DNA of 10,507 nt, from assembly GCA_028565715.1 (NCBI GenBank), contig JAOXYC010236015.1, forward strand, positions 1-10,507, given 5' to 3'. Shown piece after piece: positions 9,001-10,507 of this stretch (position 1 is the stretch's first letter; each line of letters begins with the position of its first letter). The notes under the pieces were generated by a model. The model searched no databases. It was not told where the DNA came from and saw only the letters and a program-made list of their open reading frames with translations. Origin of the DNA: Phoronis pallida (lineage: Eukaryota > Phoronida > Phoronidae). The position numbers and the translations under genes are program-made.

Positions 9001-9960
9001 AATCTCTTTCACCACAATTACTTTATATAGGTTACTGTTTTTCAACAGCGTATTAACCTTGAATGATCAACTACAATGATGGGTTGACAGAAATGTGAAG
9101 GTAATCGTATTCAATACCTTAATGCTTCTTTCATATCTCTTGACTTTGCCACTTTCCCCTGCAGTCTTTGCATTTTGTGCTGCTGCATCATACATGCTGA
9201 GGCGCTCCTGGAGTAGGTTCACTACACTATGCCCTGAATTTGGTGCACTGGGTGTACTGTCTTCTTCATCGGAGTCTTCGACCATATCATTCAATTCAGC
9301 CTTAAAAAAATGTACATGATTATTATAGAAATACAATAAACCTTTGAGTGAGCACATACAACTTCAGATTGCAGCAATTTGTTATTACATAATAAAAATA
9401 TAATTCTAAAAGTTGAGAATTGGACAGTTGAATAAATTAATTAAGTCAGTGTTTTTTCATGAATCTTGATTTGATCTTGAAAAGTTATTGGGCATCAAAA
9501 AATTAGTTTTATTCGGTCACAAAAGTCTTGATCGACCTATAACAAAGGAATTCAAATTTAAGTTAATAGAGGCTCTTAAAATATGTTTATATTCTTTTTT
9601 AAATGACCAACAAAAATGCCATTTTCTAGAAAGACTTTTTCGACTTTCTATATTCAGAAACAAGATAAAATTTCTTCAGCATCTATAAATGTGTACCCCT
9701 TTCTGCTACGCAAAAGTGTTGATCATTCTTACCAATAACTCATCTTCGTCACCCGATAAATCTTCGTCGTCACCAATCTCCCCATAATTCTCCATTTGTG
9801 CTACAGCTGACATATCTAAAGCTGGAGTCTTCTTAGCCTTCGGTTTTGCAGCGCCACCTCCACCCATCAGTGCTGCAAGCTCCGCCTCCAGTGAGGCGTC
9901 ATCATCACCGTCATCCATCATCATCCCTACATCATCGTCCAATTCACCTCCTAATCCCAG
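1..9960 (-). CDS. CC2D1A: CC2D1A/CC2D1B (Lgd) orthologue, 18 exons visible, both ends outside the window
   Basis: The spliced minus-strand exons encode 758 residues that follow human CC2D1A from near its N-terminus to the end of the C2 domain. Order: acidic N-terminus (1-76), DM14-1 (about 105-168), Pro-rich linker (169-218), DM14-2 (219-285), linker, DM14-3 (about 325-386), Gly/Arg-rich linker (386-445), DM14-4 (about 452-513), helical region (514-600), C2 domain (about 600-740). All junctions are GT-AG and in phase. Known for the family: Lgd/CC2D1 proteins bind the ESCRT-III subunit Shrub/CHMP4 through DM14 domains and control endosomal sorting, including Notch trafficking. The mammalian proteins are also linked to NF-kB and transcriptional repression. 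The human protein is about 950 residues, so roughly 150 C-terminal residues and the initiator exon are missing here. Paralogue A versus B cannot be decided, and a single invertebrate orthologue is likely. Confidence 0.95.
238..520 (-). mobile_element. tRNA-headed SINE, minus strand, in the E17-E18 intron
   Basis: Read on the minus strand from about 520, this is a tRNA-like head. The A-box-like TAAGCTCATTTGG is at 511-499, an anticodon-loop-like TTCATAA resembles elongator tRNA-Met, and the B-box-like TGTTCGGATCC is at 466-456. After the head come a conserved-looking block (AAGTGCC then TCAAAGACAC near 425-405 on the plus strand in reverse) and a segment containing GGCATCCTGTCCAGGGG (346-330). 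The element then runs to a terminus near AGAATTTACTTTTA. This layout, head plus body plus short tail, is that of SINEs common in marine invertebrates. I do not assign a family name, and target-site duplications were not found. The element starts only about 24 nt from the E17 donor. Confidence 0.7.
545..635 (-). CDS. CC2D1A: CC2D1 exon E17: C2 domain, calcium-loop 3 region
   Basis: This exon is 91 nt, entering in phase 2 and leaving in phase 0. The acceptor CATTTTAG is at 643-636 and the donor GTGAGT at 544. It encodes G-F-L-K-S-D-K-L-L-G-T-V-N-L-K-L-D and then C-T-V-H-E-S-L-D, matching human G-L-F-K-T-D-R-V-L-G-T-A-Q-L-K-L-D ... C-E-V-R-E-I-L-E. An internal AG at 608-607 could serve as an alternative acceptor but would break the phase with E16. 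Confidence 0.94.
636..896 (-). other. Intron E16-E17 (no further content recognised)
   Basis: This is AT-rich sequence between donor GTAGGT (896) and acceptor CATTTTAG (636). I searched it for a micro-exon because E16 and E17 first seemed to leave a gap. The gap closes when E17 is started at 635, so nothing coding remains. Confidence 0.85.
897..1048 (-). CDS. CC2D1A: CC2D1 exon E16: central C2 domain
   Basis: This exon is 152 nt, entering in phase 0 and leaving in phase 2. The acceptor is CAAACAG above 1048 and the donor GTAGGT at 896. It encodes V-K-N-T-N-S-P-D-Y-N-E-T-F-R-L-E-I, equal to human I-K-N-T-D-S-P-E-F-K-E-Q-F-K-L-C-I. The basic segment S-R-K-A-R-T-F-A-R-V-V-K and L-K-A-E-V-F-Y-K-R follow. 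The N-T-x-S-P-x-(F/Y)-x-E pattern is the classic C2 strand-4 signature. Confidence 0.95.
1125..1280 (-). mobile_element. tRNA-derived element (SINE fragment or degraded tRNA-Leu-like copy)
   Basis: On the minus strand from about 1280, ACCCTCTGTGGTTGAGTGG then TCTAAGC gives a good A-box context. A loop containing CTAAGA and a degraded B box (GGTTTGACCC) follow, then AGGGT, which can pair with the ACCCT start. The remainder to about 1125 is an unmatched body ending CCATTAAGCGG, CTTCGGCCTTTAGAG. It lies in the E15-E16 intron. The D-arm resembles class II (Leu/Ser) tRNAs but there is no long variable arm, so a functional tRNA is unlikely. Confidence 0.5.
1468..1597 (-). CDS. CC2D1A: CC2D1 exon E15: N-terminal half of the C2 domain
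   Basis: This exon is 130 nt, entering in phase 2 and leaving in phase 0. The acceptor is TTTTTAG above 1597 and the donor GTGAGT at 1467. M-E-L-V-I-V-R-G-I-Q-Y-G-L-P-S-G is C2 strand 1. N-D-M-D-T-Y-V-K-Y-E-L-P-Y-P-N is the loop and strand matching human G-D-L-D-V-F-V-R-F-D-F-P-Y-P-N. The P-Y-P-N motif is characteristic of this family. Confidence 0.95.
1598..2024 (-). other. Intron E14-E15 (427 bp), no recognisable element
   Basis: The donor GTAAGT is at 2024 and the acceptor TTTTTAG ends at 1598. The sequence is AT-rich. Short open frames on the plus strand here have no family resemblance. Confidence 0.8.
2025..2141 (-). CDS. CC2D1A: CC2D1 exon E14: pre-C2 region into the first C2 strand
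   Basis: This exon is 117 nt, phase 2 on both sides. The acceptor TTTCAG is at 2147-2142 and the donor GTAAGT at 2024. F-E-K-M-A-E-N-C-R-K-D-L-D matches human F-E-K-L-A-E-D-C-K-R-S-M-D, and P-V-P-R-F-H-Y-E-L-R-S-F-S-M-M matches P-T-P-T-A-R-F-E-Q-R-T-F-S-V-I. Confidence 0.94.
2336..2394 (-). CDS. CC2D1A: CC2D1 exon E13: pre-C2 helical region
   Basis: This exon is 59 nt, entering in phase 0 and leaving in phase 2. The acceptor is TCACAG above 2394 and the donor GTAAGT at 2335. It encodes T-C-K-T-N-S-K-H-F-I-Q-S-G-D-V-A-S-S-T and a split Lys, matching human M-C-L-N-H-S-N-Q-F-T-Q-L-G-N-I-T-E-T-T-K. Confidence 0.92.
2395..2890 (-). other. Intron E12-E13 (496 bp) with an unassigned GC-richer block
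   Basis: The donor GTAAGA is at 2890 and the acceptor TCACAG ends at 2395. A block at about 2580-2840 is richer in G and C than the other introns. It contains a short imperfect hairpin (arms about 2663-2670 and 2675-2682, CTTCGAC against GTCGAGG) and a TGACGTAA at about 2749-2756. It may be an old repeat copy, but I recognise no family. Confidence 0.6.
2891..3016 (-). CDS. CC2D1A: CC2D1 exon E12: linker and start of the pre-C2 helical region
   Basis: This exon has 42 codons, phase 0 on both sides. The acceptor is TTTGTAG above 3016 and the donor GTAAGA at 2890. It starts C-P-A-P-P-G-G, replacing human V-P-P-A-P, then a Ser-rich acidic stretch. It ends with a helix (Y-K-K-L-E-D-T-L-K-R-Q-I-N) in the place of human Y-G-E-L-T-K-L-I-R-Q-Q-H-E. 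Confidence 0.87.
3057..3199. repeat. Near-perfect foldback element (MITE-like), 48-nt arms
   Basis: The left arm 3057-3104 and right arm 3152-3199 are reverse complements over 48 nt with a single mismatch (G versus A at the TAGGGC/AAGGC position). They are separated by a 47-nt spacer. It lies in the 523-bp intron between E11 and E12. The terminal sequence is TTCAAAAATA. No clear target-site duplication is visible. The tiny divergence between arms points to a recent insertion or to gene conversion between arms. No coding capacity. Confidence 0.85.
3540..3596 (-). CDS. CC2D1A: CC2D1 exon E11: second half of DM14-4 (57-nt micro-exon)
   Basis: This exon has only 19 codons, phase 0 on both sides. 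The acceptor is CCCTTAG-like (TTAG above 3596) and the donor GTGAGT at 3539. It encodes G-F-D-Q-M-I-Q-A-A-R-G-G-L-P-V-D-L-S-K, matching human G-L-E-P-M-L-E-A-S-R-N-G-L-P-V-D-I-T-K residue for residue in length. Confidence 0.93.
3870..4015 (-). CDS. CC2D1A: CC2D1 exon E10: first half of DM14-4
   Basis: This exon is 146 nt, entering in phase 1 and leaving in phase 0. The acceptor TTCCAG is at 4021-4016 and the donor GTAACT at 3869. It encodes L-H-E-Q-Q-E-Q-F-L-L-Q-R-Q-N-Q-F-K-A-A-A and L-Q-A-K-N-Q-G-D-R-E-Q-A-K-T-Y-L-R-M-A-K, matching human Q-Q-Q-L-A-F-L-E-G-R-K-K-Q-L-L-Q-A-A ... K-N-D-V-E-G-A-K-M-H-L-R-Q-A-K. Confidence 0.94.
4084..4091. promoter_or_regulatory. Perfect CRE palindrome TGACGTCA (intronic)
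   Basis: An exact TGACGTCA, the consensus CREB/ATF site, lies in the E9-E10 intron. An 8-mer of this kind occurs by chance about once in 65 kb, so a chance match in this window is quite possible. No other promoter evidence surrounds it. Confidence 0.25.
4297..4476 (-). CDS. CC2D1A: CC2D1 exon E9: Gly/Arg/Gln-rich linker
   Basis: This exon is 180 nt, phase 1 at both ends. It starts G-F-P-P-I-P, completing the conserved P-P-G-F-P-P-I of DM14-3, then becomes low complexity. An Ala/Pro stretch is followed by G-R-G-G-Q-A twice (A-G-R-G-G-Q-A-T-G-R-G-G-Q-A) and two R-S-P motifs. The human linker here is acidic and Lys-rich, so the RGG character is specific to this lineage as far as I can recall. 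The opposite strand also reads open here, which is a shadow. Confidence 0.9.
4707..4779 (-). CDS. CC2D1A: CC2D1 exon E8: second half of DM14-3
   Basis: This exon is 73 nt, entering in phase 0 and leaving in phase 1. The acceptor is GTTTGTAG above 4779 and the donor GTGACT at 4706. It encodes Q-Y-Q-D-A-I-K-A-H-K-A-G-K-P-V-D-Y and E-E-L-P-T-P-P-G, nearly identical to human Q-Y-Q-D-A-I-R-A-H-K-A-G-R-A-V-D-V-A-E-L-P-V-P-P-G. This is one of the best-conserved segments of the gene. Confidence 0.95.
4925..5280 (+). mobile_element. 5'-truncated LINE: C-terminus of reverse transcriptase ORF plus 3' tail
   Basis: Inserted antisense to the host gene in the E7-E8 intron. The plus-strand frame ending at 5176 encodes about 83 residues after a stop at 4922-4924. 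Its zinc-knuckle-like C-S-L-C-C-D ... E-K-H-V-L-T-V-C fits C-x2-C-x9-H-x4-C. It continues Y-A-S-L-R-K-E-L-Y and F-E-F-L-M-K-S-D and ends A-K-R-F-S-L-L-Y-K. This pattern is the usual C-terminal tail of non-LTR retrotransposon polymerases in invertebrate genomes. A 3' UTR of about 100 nt, an AATAAA-like signal (5253-5258) and an (ACTT)n tail (5264-5277) follow. Only the 3' end remains, as expected from incomplete reverse transcription. Confidence 0.75.
5349..5485 (-). CDS. CC2D1A: CC2D1 exon E7: first half of DM14-3
   Basis: This exon is 137 nt, entering in phase 1 and leaving in phase 0. The acceptor is TTTTGTAG above 5485 and the donor GTGAGA at 5348. T-V-L-E-A-L-E-Q-R-I-S-K-Y matches human T-L-L-E-A-L-E-Q-R-M-E-R-Y, and K-A-R-R-Y-G-R-I-V-K matches human K-A-R-M-H-E-R-I-V-K. 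The middle of the repeat (Q-Q-T-M-K-S-S-E-G-S) is a few residues shorter than in human. DM14-3 is the Shrub-binding repeat in fly Lgd; the basic K-A-R-R cluster fits an acidic ESCRT-III partner (inference). Confidence 0.94.
5676..6400. repeat. Long foldback (inverted repeat about 725 bp, arms about 345-360 bp, 20-nt loop)
   Basis: The left arm 5676-6036 and right arm 6057-6400 are reverse complements along their whole length, with scattered mismatches and small indels. The outermost 45 or so bases match perfectly. So does a stretch of about 50 bases around the left-arm 5760-5812 region. The centre is AGTAGTCA / TGACTACT around a loop at 6037-6056. The outer ends read TTAAGG and CCTTAA, so TTAA could be a target duplication. 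No ORF of note. Likely a non-autonomous foldback or MITE-type DNA element; a tandem head-to-head insertion of one repeat is an alternative. In the host pre-mRNA it would fold into a long double-stranded stem. Confidence 0.9.
6403..6574. repeat. Second foldback (172 bp), two nucleotides from the first
   Basis: The outer ends TGCATC (6403-6408) and GATGCA (6569-6574) pair. Next, A-rich and T-rich arms with TTCAAAAAAA / TTTTTTTGAA pair, then GGGGTAAATTTGAG (near 6440-6453) with CTCAAATTTACCCC. The inner part pairs TATCC/GGATA and has a tight terminal stem AAACCTTGT / ACAAGGTTT (about 6484-6508). The pairing is imperfect but spans the whole segment. Its sequence is unrelated to the 725-bp foldback as far as I can see. 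Confidence 0.8.
6722..6765 (-). pseudogene. Relic of a tRNA 3' half
   Basis: On the minus strand the segment contains CCTGG TTCAATT CCTGG, a T-arm-like hairpin with one T-T mismatch. It includes a perfect B-box core GGTTCAATTCC (6736-6726). No A box or D arm is found at the right distance upstream. It could be a SINE head fragment or a truncated tRNA copy, and a chance match is not excluded. Confidence 0.35.
6796..6970 (-). CDS. CC2D1A: CC2D1 exon E6: second half of DM14-2 and linker
   Basis: This exon is 175 nt, entering in phase 0 and leaving in phase 1. The acceptor TTCCAG is at 6976-6971 and the donor GTGAGT at 6795. Q-F-D-S-V-I-K-A-L-E-E-G-K-E-I-D-L-S and Q-M-P-L-P-P match human S-F-D-A-V-L-E-A-L-S-R-G-E-P-V-D-L-S-C-L-P-P-P-P. 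A Ser/Pro/Ala linker of about 33 residues follows, ending in an acidic patch (L-P-E-F-S-N-E-G). Confidence 0.92.
6971..7282 (-). other. Intron E5-E6 (312 bp), nothing recognised
   Basis: The donor GTAACA is at 7282 and the acceptor TTCCAG ends at 6971. AT-rich with no repeat, RNA gene or conserved frame that I can see. Confidence 0.8.
7283..7398 (-). CDS. CC2D1A: CC2D1 exon E5: first half of DM14-2
   Basis: This exon is 116 nt, entering in phase 1 and leaving in phase 0. The acceptor is TTTTTTAG above 7398 and the donor GTAACA at 7282. The segment L-V-S-R-R-D-Q-Y-K-H-A-A-L-E-A-K and then H-A-G-D-M-A-T-A-K-S-H-V-R-V-A-K aligns with human Q-S-R-Q-R-D-Y-K-L-A-A-L-H-A-K ... G-D-T-T-A-A-A-R-H-F-R-V-A-K. 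Confidence 0.93.
7399..7767 (-). other. Intron E4-E5 (369 bp), nothing recognised
   Basis: The donor GTTTGT is at 7767 (a weak donor, with GTTTG instead of GTAAG) and the acceptor TTTTTTAG ends at 7399. It has a T run at about 7560-7570 on the plus strand and otherwise unstructured AT-rich sequence. Confidence 0.8.
7768..7917 (-). CDS. CC2D1A: CC2D1 exon E4: proline-rich linker
   Basis: This exon is 150 nt, phase 1 at both ends, so the module could be skipped without breaking frame. It encodes about 50 residues dominated by Pro, Ser, Ala and Gln (for example P-V-P-M-P-A-P-A-A-I and S-E-P-S-P-P-K-P-Q). The position equals the Pro/Ala/Thr-rich spacer between DM14-1 and DM14-2 of the human protein. 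Such a linker is probably disordered. Its sequence is not conserved; position, frame and splice phase support it. Confidence 0.88.
8329..8578 (+). mobile_element. Candidate insertion flanked by 14-bp direct repeats, carrying a tRNA-like unit
   Basis: TTATAATTAATTAT occurs exactly at 8329-8342 and at 8565-8578, bracketing about 222 bp in the E3-E4 intron. A 14-bp direct repeat is a typical length for the target-site duplication of a LINE-mobilised SINE. The motif is AT-only and largely palindromic, so it could also arise by chance or act as inverted ends. A second shared word, AGATTTATTCTTT, lies just outside on both sides (near 8283 and 8585), which suggests the flanks themselves may be duplicated. 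Confidence 0.45.
8408..8492 (+). tRNA. tRNA-like Pol III unit with terminator, probably not a functional tRNA
   Basis: 8408-8480 (73 nt) folds as a tRNA. The D stem GCTC/GAGC is perfect and the T arm CTGGG TTCGAGC CCCAG is perfect. The A box TAGCTCAGTGGC and B box GGTTCGAGCCC fit consensus. The 7-nt anticodon loop CTAGCAA would give anticodon AGC (Ala). However, the anticodon stem (TTGGT/TCCGA) has a T-T mismatch, the acceptor stem (GGCTTTG/TCGGGCC) is weak, and there is one extra base before the D arm. A TTTTT terminator lies at 8488-8492. The overall sequence resembles the tRNA-Thr(AGT)-like heads of SINEs. A transcribed tRNA-derived repeat or pseudogene is the best reading. Confidence 0.55.
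8614..8707 (-). CDS. CC2D1A: CC2D1 exon E3: second half of DM14-1
   Basis: This exon is 94 nt, entering in phase 0 and leaving in phase 1. The acceptor ATTTCAG lies at 8714-8708 and the donor GTATTC at 8613. It encodes S-L-Q-D-L-M-K-K-A-Q-S-G-R-P-V-D-E-D-E-I-P-P-A-V followed by H-V-G-K-P-A-A. The G-x-x-V-D-x-x-x-I-P-P pattern is the standard end of a DM14 repeat and matches human G-N-A-I-D-E-A-D-I-P-P-P-V-A-I-G-K. Confidence 0.93.
8708..9117 (-). other. Intron E2-E3 (410 bp), possible LINE 3' end relic
   Basis: The donor GTATTG is at 9117 and the acceptor ATTTCAG ends at 8708. On the plus strand about 8860-8925 reads like the end of a non-LTR element 3' UTR (GAACGGACGGAAATAAAGAT), a common 3' terminal pattern, but no coding part precedes it. 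Weak evidence. Confidence 0.4.
9118..9300 (-). CDS. CC2D1A: CC2D1 exon E2: acidic linker and first half of DM14-1
   Basis: This exon has 61 codons, phase 0 to phase 0. The acceptor is TTTAAG above 9300 and the donor is GTATTG at 9117. It starts A-E-L-N-D-M-V-E, like human L-A-E-L-N-E-V-L-G, then an acidic Ser-rich stretch, then the first DM14 helices. L-L-Q-E-R-L-S-M-Y, A-G-E-S-G-K-V-K-R-Y-E-R and the final S-I-K align with human L-Q-E-R-L-A-L-Y ... A-G-D-S-A-K-M-R-R-Y-D-R-G-L-K. In flies the odd-numbered DM14 domains are the ones reported to contact Shrub. The basic K-V-K-R-Y-E-R stretch is the expected contact surface (inference). Confidence 0.93.
9301..9732 (-). other. Intron E1-E2 (432 bp) with an unassigned plus-strand open frame
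   Basis: The donor GTAAGA is at 9732 and the acceptor TTTAAG ends at 9301. A plus-strand frame from a stop at 9467-9469 to a stop at 9686-9688 is Lys/Leu/Phe-rich. Its L-F-G-H-K-S-L-D and F-K-L-I-E-A-L-K-I-C-L segments recall the C-terminal tails of some invertebrate reverse transcriptases, but not strongly enough to call it. Confidence 0.35.
9733..9960 (-). CDS. CC2D1A: CC2D1 exon E1: acidic N-terminal region
   Basis: This exon has 76 codons, phase 0 at both ends. The acceptor is a CTTTAG just above 9960 and the donor is GTAAGA at 9732-9727. It begins L-G-L-G-G-E-L-D-D-D, matching the Q-L-G-L start of the human conserved N-terminus. It continues with a run of Asp and Met, then S-L-E-A-E-L-A-A-L-M-G-G-G-G, the counterpart of human E-L-E-A-E-F-L-A-L-V-G-G, and ends G-D-E-D-E-L-L. 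The codon at 9942-9940 is TTG inside the exon, not a start. The true initiator must be in an upstream exon. Confidence 0.9.
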
Positions 9961-10507
9961 CTAAAGGATGACAGTATATCAGTAAATGAACAGTTGATAG
10001 ACTTCTATAATGAGGGGTTCAAAGAATGATATAATAGCAGTTAGGCCTACTACATTGCCAGAACGTGTGAACTGTCCTTAGAAAAAATCCTATACATTTC
10101 ATGATATATTTCGTAGAACGAAATTCAAAAGAAACGGCTGCAGATAAAGTTATATTACTGGCTTGATAAAACCCTTTTTCAAACATAGTATTTATTTTCT
10201 TTTCAAATCCGCATCCTTATTTGGATCACGACTGCCGCCTTCGTTTTGAGTATTTATTTGACTTTATAGGATATATTTCGCAATGGCTGGTGATTGATGG
10301 AAATTTATCAGAATTGTTGTGTTTAGTAAAATGTTGACACATCTCAAATTGTTATCAACTCTGTGAGTGTCTAACATAGAGTTGTCATTCTTGGCATCGA
10401 TAAGTCACGAACGAAGTCACTATGGCGTGACAGTGACAATGCAAGCAGTTCAATGCCTGGGTTATCCGCATTTGACTTGTCGCATTCGACCGGTCTGGTG
10501 ACTTTTT
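9961..10507 (-). other. Intron (or upstream region) 5' of E1; first exon not found
   Basis: E1 starts right after an AG, so sequence above 9960 should be intron. I looked for a minus-strand ATG exon ending in phase 0 with a GT donor (AGGT, GTAAG, GTGAG or GTATG) and found none. The first exon and promoter are therefore probably beyond 10507. The last 110 bp contain several GTCAC/GTGAC words and more CpG than elsewhere. Confidence 0.6.

Noticed and set aside
9706-9942. A minus-strand reading frame that looks as if it starts with Met at 9942
   Set aside because: The codon is TTG. The frame is open upstream through 9960 to a splice acceptor and those residues are conserved, so this is mid-exon Leu. 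The tail after E-L-L (V-R-M-I-N) is intron read-through.

Overview
This is a eukaryotic (metazoan) genomic window. It has no bacterial-style operons. Instead, one long intron-rich gene runs on the minus strand from before the right edge to beyond the left edge. The protein is recognisably CC2D1A/CC2D1B, known as Lgd (lethal giant discs) in flies: a coiled-coil, DM14 and C2 domain protein that binds ESCRT-III. Vertebrates have two paralogues and most invertebrates one. AT-rich introns of about 200-1300 bp, several tRNA-derived SINE-like insertions and a LINE tail with an ACTT-type 3' repeat suggest an aquatic invertebrate (deuterostome or lophotrochozoan). I cannot fix the species.

Gene model. 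I traced 18 coding exons by GT-AG boundaries, reading phase and recalled similarity to the human protein. In transcription order (minus strand) they are E1 9733-9960, E2 9118-9300, E3 8614-8707, E4 7768-7917, E5 7283-7398, E6 6796-6970, E7 5349-5485, E8 4707-4779, E9 4297-4476, E10 3870-4015, E11 3540-3596, E12 2891-3016, E13 2336-2394, E14 2025-2141, E15 1468-1597, E16 897-1048, E17 545-635 and E18 1-60 (runs off the window). They sum to 2274 nt, 758 codons, with every splice junction in phase and no stop. The initiator exon lies beyond 10507. The last part of the protein after the C2 domain lies before position 1. Residue numbers below count from the first codon of E1.

Protein layout. An acidic N-terminus (E1) is followed by four DM14 repeats: E2+E3, E5+E6, E7+E8 and E10+E11. 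Pro-rich or Gly/Arg-rich linkers (E4, end of E6, E9) separate them. A helical region (E12-E14) leads to the C2 domain (E14-E18). Each DM14 repeat is cut by a phase-0 intron at the same place.

Introns. The most striking non-coding structure is in the largest intron (5486-6795). It holds a foldback of about 725 bp (5676-6400) with arms near 345-360 bp around a 20-nt loop, followed almost directly by a second, 172-bp foldback (6403-6574). A smaller, almost perfect foldback (48-nt arms, one mismatch) sits at 3057-3199. Other introns carry a tRNA-headed SINE (about 238-520), a second tRNA-derived element (about 1125-1280), a LINE 3' end with the C-terminus of a reverse transcriptase ORF (about 4925-5280), a relic of a tRNA 3' half (near 6726-6760), and a tRNA-like Pol III unit bracketed by 14-bp direct repeats (8329-8578). 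The far right 547 bp (9961-10507) is intron or upstream sequence with no exon that I can support.
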